Below are positions 35,601 to 43,798 of a DNA stretch of 64,000 bases, piece after piece. Source of the DNA: Hamadaea flava (GTDB lineage: Bacteria > Actinomycetota > Actinomycetes > Mycobacteriales > Micromonosporaceae); assembly GCF_024172085.1 (NCBI RefSeq), contig NZ_JAMZDZ010000001.1:3906001-3970000 (forward strand). Reading direction: 5' to 3'. Position 1 is the first letter of the stretch. Every line of letters starts with the position of its first letter. A model generated the notes under the pieces. It made no database searches. It was not told the DNA's origin and saw only the letters and a list, made by a program, of their open reading frames with translations. Made by a program: the position numbers and the translations under genes.

Positions 35601-36511
35601 CGCCCACCTCGCACGACGCGTGCGGCCCGGCGGCCCGGCAACCTGTTGGTGATGCTCTGGATCAGCACTGCCCGCACCAGCACGCCGCCCATGCTCGGGC
35701 CGCCCTTGCGGGTCACGTACCGGCGCATCATCCCGGGAATCTTGATGGTGACCCAGAGCAGGACCGCGACCAGCAGCAGATTCAGGATGTCGGAGCCAGG
35801 CAGGCCGATCAGTACCGGCAGGGAGCTGTTCGGGTGAATCATCAGCTGAACGCCGGTGCTGAAGGCGATGGCCTGCAGGGTGGGTGTGGCCAGGCAGCCC
35901 AGCAGGGTTCGCCACCACAGCTGTGCCGCCTCCTGGGTCCATGGGGTGGCGTAGCAGGCCATCGCGACCGGGGCGATCCCGGCCAGGATCACCAGCACAC
36001 CGACGCGCACGACCCAGCTGCCGAACAGCGTGAACATCAGCCCGACGATGAGCAGGCCGATGATCAGGGCCATGAGGGCAGTGCCGGGGTCGGTCAGCGC
36101 AGCGGTCACATGCAGGCGGGTCATGTTGACCGCCTCGGTCGTCGGGGCGGCCGTGCCGACCATCGACACCGTCAGGGCGTTGGCGATCTCGATCAGCGCC
36201 GCTGTCAGCCCGACGGCGAAGTTGCTCGCGACCCACCCGACGATGAGGCGGGGCACCAGTTCCTTGATGCCGTAACGCATCTCGACCGAGCCGCCGACCA
36301 TCGTGGCGATGCCCACGGCGATGATCGCCAGCACGAAGCAGGCGTTCACGACCAGGGCGCTCTTGCCCGCGAGCGACTGCACCTGCGGTAGTACGGTGAC
36401 GTCCGGCGACAGGAACATGCCGGAGGTGAGGTAGGCGAGAAGCCCGCCGAGCAGGTCTTTCAACCTGTCGGCGAGCCACTCCACCAGGCCGTTCATCAGC
36501 CAGGAGACCAT
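35597..36511 (-). CDS. TrbL/VirB6-like polytopic T4SS membrane protein
   Basis: The 304-residue protein has six or more hydrophobic helices (for example ALVVNACFVLAIIAVGIATM, ALMALIIGLLIVGLMFTLFG, LNLLLVAVLLWVTIKI) with Gly-rich turns and a basic C-terminus. Position between the pilin-like and PrgI/VirB4-like genes and its topology match the VirB6/TrbL channel component. It overlaps the pilin gene by 1 bp and the PrgI-like gene by 4 bp. Confidence 0.8.
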   Translation of the reverse strand: MVSWLMNGLVEWLADRLKDLLGGLLAYLTSGMFLSPDVTVLPQVQSLAGKSALVVNACFVLAIIAVGIATMVGGSVEMRYGIKELVPRLIVGWVASNFAVGLTAALIEIANALTVSMVGTAAPTTEAVNMTRLHVTAALTDPGTALMALIIGLLIVGLMFTLFGSWVVRVGVLVILAGIAPVAMACYATPWTQEAAQLWWRTLLGCLATPTLQAIAFSTGVQLMIHPNSSLPVLIGLPGSDILNLLLVAVLLWVTIKIPGMMRRYVTRKGGPSMGGVLVRAVLIQSITNRLPGRRAARVVRGGR

Positions 36512-36825
36512 CAGCTCGGTCCGCCCACGATGCCGGCCAGGATCTTCAGGACCACGGGGGCGAGGACCGCGAGCGCGTACCCGATCAGGGCGGACTTGAA
36601 GTTGCCCTTGGCCTGCTCGACCTGCGACGGGTCGCCTCCGGCGGCCATGTAGCGCAGGCCGCCGACGACCAGGAACATGGTCGCGATGGCCGCGATGATG
36701 CCCATGATCCAGCCCTGGATGCCGTTGATGACGTCAGGCAGGGTCTTGGGTCCGCCGCCGCCGGGGTCGGGCGCGGCCAGGACGAGGTCGTTAAGGTTGT
36801 TGAAAAGGTGCAGAGTTGTCTGCAT
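36511..36825 (-). CDS. VirB2/TrbC-like T4SS pilin-type protein
   Basis: The 104-residue protein has an N-terminal soluble part, a Gly/Pro-rich segment (DPGGGGPKTLPDV) and two hydrophobic helices (WIMGIIAAIATMFLVVGGLR, ALIGYALAVLAPVVLKILAG) separated by AAGGDPSQVEQAKG. This two-helix plan is typical of VirB2-like subunits in Gram-positive systems. It is the first gene of the T4SS operon. Its upstream region carries CTGTCAG repeats (37033-37114). Confidence 0.8.
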   Translation of the reverse strand: MQTTLHLFNNLNDLVLAAPDPGGGGPKTLPDVINGIQGWIMGIIAAIATMFLVVGGLRYMAAGGDPSQVEQAKGNFKSALIGYALAVLAPVVLKILAGIVGGPS

Positions 36826-37032
36826 TGCGGCGCTCCACAGGAACGTGGGGCCGCCGCGGCGGGGACGAGGCGAAGCTCAACGAAGGTCCGGTGGGGGCGC
36901 TCCTCCCTTGCAAGGGAAGGGATTGCGGTGTCAGTACGCCGCGCCAGCCATGCCGGACCTGTAGGGCCTCGCCCGTGGGTTGTCCCCACCGGGCGGGCAT
37001 GCCGTGGATGACATGCACCGCCCAGATCCGGG

Positions 37033-37114
37033 CTGTCAGACCGATCGAACCGGCCTCGGACCTGTCACGACCTGTCCGGACCTGACCGCGCTCGCCGCTC
37101 ACCCGACCTGACAG
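37033..37114. repeat. CTGTCAG repeat cluster 3
   Basis: Two exact copies (37033-37039 and 37108-37114, inverted) plus near copies CCTGTCAC (37061-37068) and CCTGTCCG (37071-37078) lie in the 384-bp gap upstream of the T4SS operon. No gene is supported in 36826-37209. Confidence 0.65.
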
Positions 37115-37150
37115 CGCTGCCGCGCAACCGATGCGGGCCTGGATACGCGA

Positions 37151-37183
37151 AAGGCCGCCCCGGGCAGTGCCCGGGGCGGCCTT
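37151..37183 (-). terminator. Intrinsic-type terminator of the HTH gene
   Basis: A perfect 14-bp stem (AAGGCCGCCCCGGG / CCCGGGGCGGCCTT, loop CAGTG) lies 27 bp beyond the stop at 37210 on the minus strand, insulating the T4SS operon. Confidence 0.75.
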
Positions 37184-37209
37184 GGTGATGGGTGGTGGTG
37201 TGAGTGCCG

Positions 37210-37980
37210 TCAGGCGGCCAGCGCGGGTGCGTTCGCCTGCGTACGCACCGGGCCGGAAAGGTCGCCGCGCTTGACCGCCGCGCCGACGACGCGTTCAGCG
37301 CGGCGGCGCCGCATCCGCAACGCGGAGGCGGTCACGCCCTGCTCGGCGGCCAGCTGCTCGATGAGGGTGTCGCCGAACCGCGTCGCGCTGATGAGTTCAG
37401 CGGCCTCCGAAGTGATCAGGCCGGCGGCGGCGGCCCGGCCGAGCAGCAGGTCCGGGTGGCCGTAAGGCATCTTCGGCGTACGCGAGCCGCTGGACAGATC
37501 CAGGGGCAGCTCCTCGGTATCGTGCGGCTTGATGACCGCGACCCCGGCTCGCCACGCCGCCCAGCACAGCCGCAGCCACAGCCGGGGCATGTCCAGGTCA
37601 GCGGTCCGCAGCGCGGCCAGGAACCCGGCCAGCACCTCGGAGTCGACGTCTTCGGCGTGGCGGGCGTGCCCGCGGCTGATCTTCGCCGCGAGGTGCGTCA
37701 GAGCGGGAAGGGCCACTCCGATCGCGCCGACGACCCAGGCCGGACCCCATTCGCGGGCGTGCAGGGCCAGCTGCCGCCACAGGGCGTCGACGGTGGCGGA
37801 GTCGTAGCGCTCGAACAGCACCAGCTTGCGCAGCTGGTCCAGCGGCATGGTCTTGTCCGGCAGGCCCGGCACGGGGCGGGCGTCGAAGCTCAGCGGGGCG
37901 GGCTCGCAGGTCAGCAGCTCGAACGCCTTCTCGGCCTGGCCCAGCGCGCCGCCGGTACGGAAAGAGGTGGTGGTTGGCAT
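37210..37980 (-). CDS. Putative HTH DNA-binding protein of the element
   Basis: ATG 37980 has AGGGGA upstream. The 256 residues are helical; the C-terminal part (about 195-245, FGDTLIEQLAAEQGVTASAL then RMRRRRAERVV) looks like a helix-turn-helix similar to sigma region 4 or LuxR-type modules, ending in basic residues. It is divergent from the methyltransferase pair, with the CTGTCAG cluster 4 between. That position makes it a candidate regulator acting on the repeats. No family name can be given. Confidence 0.5.
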   Translation of the reverse strand: MPTTTSFRTGGALGQAEKAFELLTCEPAPLSFDARPVPGLPDKTMPLDQLRKLVLFERYDSATVDALWRQLALHAREWGPAWVVGAIGVALPALTHLAAKISRGHARHAEDVDSEVLAGFLAALRTADLDMPRLWLRLCWAAWRAGVAVIKPHDTEELPLDLSSGSRTPKMPYGHPDLLLGRAAAAGLITSEAAELISATRFGDTLIEQLAAEQGVTASALRMRRRRAERVVGAAVKRGDLSGPVRTQANAPALAA

Positions 37981-38051
37981 GTCGTGTCCCCTCGTGGTCG
38001 AGCCGTTCCGCCGGCTGCGGCGGCTCATGACCTCGATTGGAGTGCGGCGAC

Positions 38052-38207
38052 CTGACAGCAGAAGCCTCTGTTAGATCGGGACAGGTTTGGACAGGTCGTG
38101 TCAGGTTCTCGCCTGTCAGACGGCCCGCCCGCCCGGCGCGCTGACTGGTCCTGTCAGGTCGGGGGCGGGTTCGATCGGCCCAACAGCCCCGTTCTAGGCA
38201 CTGTCAG
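38052..38207. repeat. CTGTCAG repeat cluster 4
   Basis: Four exact copies (38052-38058 inverted, 38113-38119, 38151-38157, 38201-38207) and a near copy GTGTCAGG (38098-38105) occupy the divergent promoter region between the HTH gene and the methyltransferase pair. Confidence 0.75.
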
Positions 38208-38238
38208 TACGCCCGCCGGTCCGGGGGCCACCGTGCCC

Positions 38239-38808
38239 ATGACCGACAACACCAACCACCACAGTGCACCGGTCCCGGTCGGGGACGTCGTGCCGGGCCA
38301 GGTGCCCGTGCCGATCACCGTCTGGCCGGTGCCTGCCCCGCGCAAGGGCGACACCATGTCCAACGCCATGGGCGTGCGGCTCGTGCACAACCTCACCCAC
38401 CCCGGCGAGCTGATCATCGATCTGGCTGACGGGCCGCAGCTGGCCCGCGCGGTCATCGCGGCCAGTCGCCGCAGCCACCTGCAGTCGGCTCGGCAGACCG
38501 GCTGGGGCAAGGAGGCTGCGCGGCTCATCGTCACCGGCTGGCCGGTCGACGGCCTGACGGCGCAGGAGTTCTTCACCCGCAGCCGCGACAAGCTGCTGCC
38601 GGGCGGCTGCGTGGCCGTCCTTCTCACCCACGACGTGACCGCACCGGTCGACGTCATCATCGCCGCCAAGCAGGCGGGCCTTTCCTACCTGCAGCACATC
38701 GTGGCGGCCGACCAGCCGCCCCGGCGGCGGCAGGAGACGCTGCTCGACATCCACACCGACGTGCTGATCCTGCGCAACAGCACTCCGGCAACCGGCGGTG
38801 CACGATGA
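38239..38808 (+). CDS. Methyltransferase-fold protein lacking motif I, partner of the next gene
   Basis: The 189-residue protein contains HPGELIIDLADGPQLARAVI where a methyltransferase would have its SAM-binding motif I (the next gene has DPMCGSGTT in the matching phrase), and LLPGGCVAVLLTHD, resembling the strand-4/5 region. Key glycines of motif I are missing, so it probably does not bind SAM itself. It overlaps the active-looking methyltransferase gene by 4 bp, suggesting a heterodimer or an inactive targeting subunit. No ribosome-binding site is clear; ATG 38239 is chosen by codon bias. Confidence 0.55.
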   Translation: MTDNTNHHSAPVPVGDVVPGQVPVPITVWPVPAPRKGDTMSNAMGVRLVHNLTHPGELIIDLADGPQLARAVIAASRRSHLQSARQTGWGKEAARLIVTGWPVDGLTAQEFFTRSRDKLLPGGCVAVLLTHDVTAPVDVIIAAKQAGLSYLQHIVAADQPPRRRQETLLDIHTDVLILRNSTPATGGAR

Positions 38809-39647
38809 CCGAGGACTTCCCGGTCACGTCGGTGTGGCTGACCTGCCAGCAGCCCTCCCGCGACCAGCGGCGAGGCCGCTACGTGCCGGAGAGCAGCAGC
38901 CACCCGGGCAAGATGCTGCCCAACCTGGCTGCGCACGCGATCCGCACCTACACCGCGCCGGGAGACCTGGTGTTCGACCCGATGTGCGGGTCGGGCACCA
39001 CCCTCGTGGAGGCCATGCACCTGGGGCGCGACGGGATCGGGATCGACATCGAGCCCCGCTTCACCGCCCTGGCCGAGGCGAACGTGGCGTTGGCTGCGTC
39101 GCAGGGCGCGGCCGGCAGCGGACGAGTCATCACCGGCGACGCCACCAAGTTGCTCGATCTGGTCCCGGCGTCCGCGGTCGGCAAAGCGGGACTCGTGCTC
39201 ACCTCCCCGCCCTACGGCAGGGGGACACACGGTCTGGTGCGGGCGACCAGTACCGGGGTACGCAAGCGGGACCACCTCTATGGGGACCGCGAGTCGGGCA
39301 ACCTCGCCTATGCGGGATGGTCCCGCCTCCTCGACGGATTCGCCGAAATCCTGGCCGCCAGCTACCAACTGCTGCGTCCCGGCGGGACCGTGGTCATCAC
39401 CTGCCGACCGGTACGCCGCCAGCGGGACGACTTCGTCGACCTGCCCGGCGAGCTGCTCGCCGTCGCCCAGTCGGTCGGGCTGGTCCCGGTAGAGCGGTGC
39501 GCGGCGATGCTCGCCGCCGTCCGTGACGGGCAGATCGTGCACCGGGCCAGCATGTTTGGCCTGATGGCGGTACGTCGCGCCCGCGCCGAAGGCGTCCCCG
39601 TGCACCTCGTAGCACACGAGGACGTGTGGGTGCTCCGCCGCCCGTGA
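38805..39647 (+). CDS. Amino-methyltransferase, probably DNA (N6-adenine/N4-cytosine)
   Basis: The 280-residue protein has SAM motif I (FDPMCGSGTTLVEA, about residues 57-70) and catalytic motif IV TSPPYGRG (about 129-136), in that order. TSPPY marks N4-cytosine or N6-adenine methyltransferases. No target-recognition domain or restriction gene is nearby, so it looks like an orphan enzyme that may protect or mark the mobile element. A Trm11-like RNA enzyme is the main alternative. It overlaps the degenerate partner gene by 4 bp. Confidence 0.8.
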   Translation: MTEDFPVTSVWLTCQQPSRDQRRGRYVPESSSHPGKMLPNLAAHAIRTYTAPGDLVFDPMCGSGTTLVEAMHLGRDGIGIDIEPRFTALAEANVALAASQGAAGSGRVITGDATKLLDLVPASAVGKAGLVLTSPPYGRGTHGLVRATSTGVRKRDHLYGDRESGNLAYAGWSRLLDGFAEILAASYQLLRPGGTVVITCRPVRRQRDDFVDLPGELLAVAQSVGLVPVERCAAMLAAVRDGQIVHRASMFGLMAVRRARAEGVPVHLVAHEDVWVLRRP

Positions 39648-39750
39648 CGGGCGGATAAGAGCAGGTCAGACGGGGTGAAGCCGCCTATGGCGGCAGCCTA
39701 CATCCCGCGTGGCCGATGACGAGGCGGCGGGATACGGGCAGCTCAGCCCC

Positions 39751-40048
39751 GTCCCGCCGCCTCCGGCGTCAGCCGTCCCGCTCGCGGACAGGGTCGCCGC
39801 CCGTGGTCCCGCCGACTGGCAGCTGTGTCCCGCTCGGGCAGGCAACCCGGCACCCGGTGGTCCCGCTCGGCGGGCGCGCAGCGGGACCACCATCCAGACC
39901 GAGCGGGACCTGCGTCCGGCGACAGCGGGACCAGTCCCGCTCGAGGTCCCGCTCCACGCGGCCGGCACCGGGACACGTCCCGCACCCCGGCCGCGCCAAG
40001 TCCCGCTCGGCGGTACCCGCCGATCCAGTCCCGGGCCGCAGTCCCGCT
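39751..40048. repeat. GTCCCGCT 8-mer array, candidate cis-acting locus
   Basis: Ten exact copies of GTCCCGCT, most extended to GTCCCGCTCG, occur between 39775 and 40048: forward at 39775, 39827, 39860, 39934, 39946, 40000, 40041; reverse (AGCGGGAC) at 39880, 39902, 39924. Near copies start at 39751, 39806, 39977 and 40028. The 500-bp gap (39648-40147) holds no gene. Spacing is irregular and the orientation runs three forward, three reverse, four forward. Iteron-type origin, oriT/clt or a centromere are possible roles. Confidence 0.8.
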
Positions 40049-40147
40049 GCGGTGTCGGCCTACGCCTACTAGCCCCTTCTATCGCGAAGTCCCCGGGCGC
40101 CGCGCACCGCGGCCCGCCCGGTTCATCTCAACCCCTTGGAGGCAAAC

Positions 40148-40789
40148 ATGCTGAACTTCCTGACCCGCGCAGAGCGCCACACCTATGCCAGCGCGAGCGC
40201 GCTGTCGCTGCTGACCGCCGTCATCGTCGTCAACGGGCTCGCGGTGACCGGCGGGAACCTCGCCGTCATCGTGGTCCTGGCCGTCGTCGCCGGGTTCTGC
40301 CTGGCCGGATGGTCGCGCCTGCTCTACCACCTCATCGACACCGGCAACCGGTGGATCGGCCCGCTGGTCGGGCTGGCCACCGTGGGCGTGCTCCTGGCGG
40401 CCTGGGCCGCCGGATGGCCGCGACTGCTCGGCGTCGCGCTGCTGCTGTTCGTCGGCTGGCTGCCGTTCATGGCCGCCGAGTCGGCCGGGCAGGCACTGCG
40501 CTCACACGCGTACTGGTCCAACTCGCCGCGCCTGTGGCAGGTGGCGAAGTCGGCTCAGGTCGTCATCGACACGGTCGTGCTCGGCGCGATCGCCGTGCTC
40601 CTGACCGTGCCCTGGGACGGTCCAAGGCCGCTGGCGCGGCTCGCGACCGTGCTGCTGATGCTCGTGCCGCTGCTGATATCGCGGGCCGCAGACCGGTCCG
40701 GGCCGCTGCCCCGTGTCCTGTTCTGGCCCACCCCCAGCGAGCGGGAACCGCAGGTCGCGCGGCCTGCCGACGAGCCGCGCCAGCAGTGA
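40148..40789 (+). CDS. Polytopic membrane protein, function unknown
   Basis: ATG 40148 is preceded by TTGGAGG at 40136-40142. The 213 residues form four to six hydrophobic helices (LSLLTAVIVVNGLAV, LAVIVVLAVVAGFCLAGW, LLGVALLLFVGWLPFM, VVLGAIAVLLTVPW) and a hydrophilic tail. It may belong to the element's transfer or entry-exclusion set, as Spd-like proteins do, but no family motif supports that. It lies between the GTCCCGCT array and CTGTCAG cluster 5. Confidence 0.55.
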   Translation: MLNFLTRAERHTYASASALSLLTAVIVVNGLAVTGGNLAVIVVLAVVAGFCLAGWSRLLYHLIDTGNRWIGPLVGLATVGVLLAAWAAGWPRLLGVALLLFVGWLPFMAAESAGQALRSHAYWSNSPRLWQVAKSAQVVIDTVVLGAIAVLLTVPWDGPRPLARLATVLLMLVPLLISRAADRSGPLPRVLFWPTPSEREPQVARPADEPRQQ

Positions 40790-40790
40790 C

Positions 40791-40865
40791 CTGACAGCGG
40801 ACGAGCTGTCAGGTTCGCGGGCTGTCAGGTCGTGACAGGTCTTGACAGGTCAGCGAGCCTGACAG
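40791..40865. repeat. CTGTCAG repeat cluster 5
   Basis: Four exact copies (40791-40797 inverted, 40806-40812, 40822-40828, 40859-40865 inverted) plus near copies GTGACAGG and TTGACAGG at about 40832 and 40842 lie in the 322-bp gap (40790-41111) upstream of the plus-strand operon that starts at 41112. No gene is supported in this gap. Confidence 0.75.
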
Positions 40866-41111
40866 GTCGCCCCGACCGCCGTCCGGGTGGCTTAGCCTGG
40901 AGGTTCTCCTTATTCCTATGTGCCCCTTGATCTGACGTCGCCCGCGACGGCACCGTGCCCACCGCATCCCGGTCGGCCGCCGCCGCCTGACCCAGATCAG
41001 GCACCCACAAAGCCCACGTCCCTCGCGTACGCGACCGGGGCGCGGTATCCCCATCCCTGCGGGCGGTCACCGATCGGTGGCCGCCTTTCTTCGTGCCCCG
41101 TGGAGGACGAC

Positions 41112-41573
41112 ATGCTCCAGCCCGCCTGGTACCTGACAGCCCACGACTGGTTCGCCCAGCTGGCCGACGCACCCCGTCTGAACTCTGACGGTCAGACCGT
41201 CCTCGGCCAGGTCGCCGATCTGTTCAGCGACGAGTCCTACTTCAACCCGGCCAAGACCGTGGCCACCGTGCACGTGATGCTGCTGGCCGCCGAGCACCTC
41301 GGCGACAACCTGACCTGGGCCGTCAACCAGCACGACGCGGCCGACCTGACCCGGCTGACCGCCGGGCTCAGCCTGGTGCAGTCCCACCTGACCCAGATCG
41401 TGCAGCGCCTCGCCGAGCAGACCCACGATCGGGCCTTCCGAGGCTCCAACACCGTGCCCGCCCCGGCGACCAAGGACCTGATCGACAGCCTCAGCGCTGC
41501 CGGCGCCAGCGCCGAGGTCTGCGCTGGACACCTCAAGGAGGCCCACCTCACCCTGCACAACTCGACGCGATAA
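41112..41573 (+). CDS. Hypothetical helical protein
   Basis: The 153-residue product starts at an ATG after TGGAGGA. It is helical, Ala/Leu/His-rich (VATVHVMLLAAEHLGDN, LSLVQSHLTQIVQRLAEQ), with no membrane segment. It resembles small element proteins of unknown role and opens the 41.1-44.4 kb operon. The frame is open upstream to 40920 but without support. Confidence 0.55.
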   Translation: MLQPAWYLTAHDWFAQLADAPRLNSDGQTVLGQVADLFSDESYFNPAKTVATVHVMLLAAEHLGDNLTWAVNQHDAADLTRLTAGLSLVQSHLTQIVQRLAEQTHDRAFRGSNTVPAPATKDLIDSLSAAGASAEVCAGHLKEAHLTLHNSTR

Positions 41574-41638
41574 CCCCACCTGCCCGAGGCGCGCGTACCG
41601 GCGACGGACGCGCGCCTTCGCCATACCCGGAGGTTCCG

Positions 41639-41857
41639 ATGTCCGACCTGGGCGGGTTGACCCGCCACACCTTCAACGCCACCGGCCGCACCAGCCGCAG
41701 CCTCGACGCGCTCATGGCCGCATCCGGCGACAACAAGACCGACGCCATCAACGGCGCGCTACGCCTGGCCGCGACGCTGCTGGCCTACGCCCGCGAGGAC
41801 AGCACCGTGCATGTCCTGGCACCTGACGGCACGACCCACGTCGTGCACCTTCCCTAA
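41639..41857 (+). CDS. Small RHH-like protein
   Basis: The 72-residue protein has GRTSRSLDALMAASGDNKTD and AINGALRLAATLLA, a beta strand plus two helices as in ribbon-helix-helix proteins, and a C-terminal beta hairpin (VHVLAPDGTTHVVHLP). The same hairpin phrase occurs in the multi-winged-helix protein at 25425 (IHIVAEDGTAHVVKLP). A role in transcriptional control of the element is plausible. Confidence 0.5.
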   Translation: MSDLGGLTRHTFNATGRTSRSLDALMAASGDNKTDAINGALRLAATLLAYAREDSTVHVLAPDGTTHVVHLP

Positions 41858-41880
41858 CCCACCCATCGAAAGGCATCCCC

Positions 41881-42672
41881 ATGTCCAAAATCTGGTGGCG
41901 GCTGACCGAGATCAGCCCCCTGGCCGAACACGCCATGCACACCCCGACCACTGACGCCCCGCTGCCCCTGATCGGCAGCACCACCGCCGCACCGGGGCTG
42001 ATCTGGGACCAGAACGACACAGGAGTGGAGACCTTGCGCTCCAACGGCTCGCCGGTCTGGTGCGATGAGACGGGGCGGCCCCACACCGCGCAGGCGCTCG
42101 CCTGGACCCACACCGCCAACCAGCGCAGCAACACCTACTACCACGCCCACATCGACGGCGACCTCGTCCTGCTCGAAGGCCGCCACGAGGGCGCGGCCCG
42201 TTCGGTGATCGACACCATCCGCCTCGGCGTCGCCAGCGGCCATCACTGGCTGTGGATCGATCCGATCGGCTGGCCGTTTCCCGTAGGGACCGCCGACCAC
42301 CGCGACGAGATCGTCCCAGCCGACGCCAGCTGGATCCCGGCCGAGGTCGAAGCCTCGGCCCTGGAGGGCCTGTCCTACCGGGCGGTGATCGCCGAAGGCT
42401 ACGAAGGCGCTGACGGTGTCCTGCCCCGATTCACCCGGCAGACCGTCGCCGAGATCATCGCCGACCTCGACGACCTGAACAGCCACCCGGCCACCATGCC
42501 TGGCGAGTTCCCCATCGTGGCGTTCGACGGCGAGGTCGCGGTCATCTCCTGGCAGCAGCACACGCTCTCCGACGAGCGCGTACTGGAAATCGACCGCTGC
42601 TACCCCGACGCCGAAGGGCTCTACGCCATCGGCGCATACCAGTGGACCTGGATCGTCACCCGGCGGCGCTAA
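41881..42672 (+). CDS. Hypothetical protein
   Basis: The 263-residue product starts at an ATG after GAAAGG. It contains Trp/His-rich segments (ALAWTHTANQRSNTYYHAHI, HHWLWIDPIGWPFPVG) and an acidic middle; no catalytic motif was recognised. It follows the RHH-like gene and precedes zinc-binding proteins, probably in one transcript. Confidence 0.55.
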   Translation: MSKIWWRLTEISPLAEHAMHTPTTDAPLPLIGSTTAAPGLIWDQNDTGVETLRSNGSPVWCDETGRPHTAQALAWTHTANQRSNTYYHAHIDGDLVLLEGRHEGAARSVIDTIRLGVASGHHWLWIDPIGWPFPVGTADHRDEIVPADASWIPAEVEASALEGLSYRAVIAEGYEGADGVLPRFTRQTVAEIIADLDDLNSHPATMPGEFPIVAFDGEVAVISWQQHTLSDERVLEIDRCYPDAEGLYAIGAYQWTWIVTRRR

Positions 42673-42824
42673 CACCCCCGCCGCCTGCTGGCCCGCCAGC
42701 AGGCACCTGACCTGACCCACCCCGCACCACCCGGCCGTCGCCCGGCCGACCGCGCGAACCCGCGCACCCCGGGCACGGCCGCACGGCCGTGCCCGGATTC
42801 CACCAACCCAACAGGGAGAATCCG

Positions 42825-43379
42825 TTGCACCCCAACGACCACAGCCCCGGCATCCCGCCCCGGCTCCTGACCCGCCCCACCATGGGCGGACTCGTCGTCC
42901 CCTACACCACCCTGCGCCTGCCCGATGGGCGGTGGCGCTTCGGCGCGGTCGACAGCGACCGCCAGGCCGACGCGCTCATCAACCGGCTGTGCCAGACCTG
43001 CGGCGACCCGCTGGAGCGCCGGATCGTGTTCGCGATGCGCGACATGGACCTGGACGCGATGTCGGCCGACGAGCCCGGCATGCACCCCGAGTGCGCCGCG
43101 TACACCGCCCTGGCGTGCCCGATGCTGGCCGGACGGATGAGCCACCACCAGACCACCTCGATCGAGGCGCAGCTGTCCGCGCTCGGCATCGCCTTCGACG
43201 GCGACCCCACCACCCAGGTACGGCTCGGTCGGCCGGCATCGCCGTGGAGTCTGGCCTGGACGAGCGGGTACAGCGTCTACACGCACCCGACGACCCAGCG
43301 GCTGGCCGCTCGCATGACCCCCGCGCAGTTGCTGCGGGTCCGGCCGATCGTCTCCGCGACGCCGGAGGGCCGGTCATGA
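42825..43379 (+). CDS. Zinc-binding-like hypothetical protein
   Basis: TTG 42825 is chosen because AGGGAGA lies 6 nt upstream; GTG 42789 has no such signal. The 184-residue product holds CQTCGDP, HPECAAYT and a further Cys (LACPML), giving a CxxC-HxxC set that could bind zinc. The gene is coupled to the next by ATGA. No family recognised. Confidence 0.5.
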   Translation: MHPNDHSPGIPPRLLTRPTMGGLVVPYTTLRLPDGRWRFGAVDSDRQADALINRLCQTCGDPLERRIVFAMRDMDLDAMSADEPGMHPECAAYTALACPMLAGRMSHHQTTSIEAQLSALGIAFDGDPTTQVRLGRPASPWSLAWTSGYSVYTHPTTQRLAARMTPAQLLRVRPIVSATPEGRS

Positions 43380-43798
43380 GCCTGCACGTCGTCGCGATCT
43401 ACCACAACACCGAGTCGCGGTTCTTCGAGTACGAGGACGGGCACCAGCTCCGCCAGGTGATCTCACACTGGCGGCAGTGGCCGACCGGCATCGACCCGCT
43501 CCAGATCGCCGACTGGGCCTGGCGAGTGTTCAACGTCGACCTCGACGTGCTGGAGGCCCACCGCGGCACGCCGGAGGGCGAGGCCGACTTCCTCATCGGC
43601 AGCGCGTACCGGCTGATGCGCCGCCGCTCGCTGTCGACCGGTGACGTCGTCTCGATCACGACCGAAGGTATCGTCACGTGGCTGGCGTGCGAGTTCATCG
43701 GCTGGCGGGAGATCACGGCCCCGGCAAATCTCATCGGCCTGCCGCTGAGCGCCGAGGCCGTCTACCGCCATGCCCGGGGCGGCGACGATGACCAGTAG
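43376..43798 (+). CDS. Hypothetical protein
   Basis: The 140-residue product has VVAIYHNTESRFFEYEDGHQ at its start and a helical centre (PLQIADWAWRVFNVDLDVLE). It overlaps the upstream gene by 4 bp and the downstream gene by 11 bp, so the three are translationally coupled. No family recognised. Confidence 0.55.
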   Translation: MSLHVVAIYHNTESRFFEYEDGHQLRQVISHWRQWPTGIDPLQIADWAWRVFNVDLDVLEAHRGTPEGEADFLIGSAYRLMRRRSLSTGDVVSITTEGIVTWLACEFIGWREITAPANLIGLPLSAEAVYRHARGGDDDQ

